From positions 1 to 5,268 of the forward strand of contig CALKCG010000100.1 of NCBI GenBank assembly GCA_938082915.1: a stretch of DNA of 5,268 bases. Direction: 5' to 3'. The notes below the pieces were generated by a model. It was not told where the DNA came from, searched no databases, and saw only the letters and a program-made list of their open reading frames with translations. Below are positions 5,058 through 5,268 of this stretch, in pieces. Positions within the stretch are counted from its first letter, which is position 1. Every line of letters begins with the position of its first letter. The translations under genes were made by a program, and so were the position numbers. This stretch comes from an uncultured archaeon. GTDB lineage: Archaea > Thermoproteota > CALKCG01 > B24.

Positions 5058-5268
5058 TGGTGAGCATTCCTAAGAGCTATCGTGAGGCTGGTGTAGACAT
5101 AGATAAAGTTTCTGAAATACATAGCTCATTGAAGAGAATTCTAGAAAAGACTTTCATTTTCAGAAAAGGTCGAATCGGTAGTGTGTTAACAGAGATAGGT
5201 CACTATGCTGGTTTAATTGATTTAAATGATGGAAGGGCTTTGGCGGTTCACGTCGACGGTGTCGGTTC
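5057..5268 (+). CDS. purM: Phosphoribosylformylglycinamidine cyclo-ligase (AIR synthase) PurM, N-terminal part (partial)
   Basis: The first 70 residues of PurM, which closes the imidazole ring of FGAM with ATP to give AIR, the substrate of PurE. The frame runs off the right edge. The opening SYREAGVDIDK (7-17) is the hallmark PurM N-terminal motif (compare YKDAGVDID in E. coli). The GRIGSVLTEIGHYAGLIDL stretch (38-56) and the beginning of the metal/ATP strand VHVDGVG (64-70) follow at the expected places; this last motif is (S/T)TDGVGTK in bacterial PurM and reads HVDGVG here. PurM is normally about 330-350 residues, so roughly four fifths of the protein is missing. The start overlaps the purC stop by one base and is preceded by GGAGGT. 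Confidence 0.95.
   Translation, partial: MVSIPKSYREAGVDIDKVSEIHSSLKRILEKTFIFRKGRIGSVLTEIGHYAGLIDLNDGRALAVHVDGVG

Noticed and set aside
1..5268. CRISPR array, insertion sequence, tRNA or rRNA
   Set aside because: No regularly spaced direct repeats, transposase motifs with terminal inverted repeats, cloverleaf-compatible sequence or conserved rRNA stretches were seen on either strand.

Overview
The window reads as chromosomal DNA from an archaeon. The evidence is AT-rich sequence with heavy AGA/AGG and ATA codon use, GTG as well as ATG starts, Shine-Dalgarno motifs of the GGTG/GAGGTG type, TATA-like boxes instead of -35/-10 promoters, and a PIN-ATPase-KH protein of a type I know only from archaea. 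A TACK-type thermophile is plausible, but this is inference; no rRNA or other phylogenetic marker is present.

Layout: (1) the last 65 codons of purL on the + strand, cut by the left edge; (2) a convergent minus-strand gene for a TIM-barrel sugar phosphate isomerase/epimerase-like protein, whose stop codon lies 3 bp from the purL stop; (3) a 65-bp divergent intergenic region with a TATA-like element and a perfect 16-bp dyad just ahead of purQ; (4) purQ, followed by a stem-loop with a T-rich tail; (5) a gene with a strong BRE/TATA promoter for a 503-residue PIN-ATPase-KH protein (PINA-like); (6) a 170-bp gap with a promoter-like copy of the preceding gene's start region and a 10-bp hairpin carrying a T8 run; (7) purE, purC and the first 70 codons of purM, all on the + strand and closely spaced, with purC and purM overlapping by 1 bp.

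The purine genes cover a continuous middle section of de novo IMP synthesis. PurL+PurQ (with PurS, not in this window) make FGAM from FGAR, PurM closes the ring to AIR, PurE gives CAIR, and PurC gives SAICAR. No purK, purS, purF or purD is visible. Two genes of unrelated appearance interrupt the cluster: the inverted isomerase-like gene and the PIN-ATPase.

I found no CRISPR array, transposon, tRNA, rRNA or clearly new multi-gene system. The points most worth a second look are the PIN-ATPase, whose ATPase core is intact but whose PIN and KH signature residues look eroded; the operator-like dyad before purQ; the hairpin/T-tract before purE; and a PurE that lacks the second conserved active-site histidine of E. 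coli PurE.
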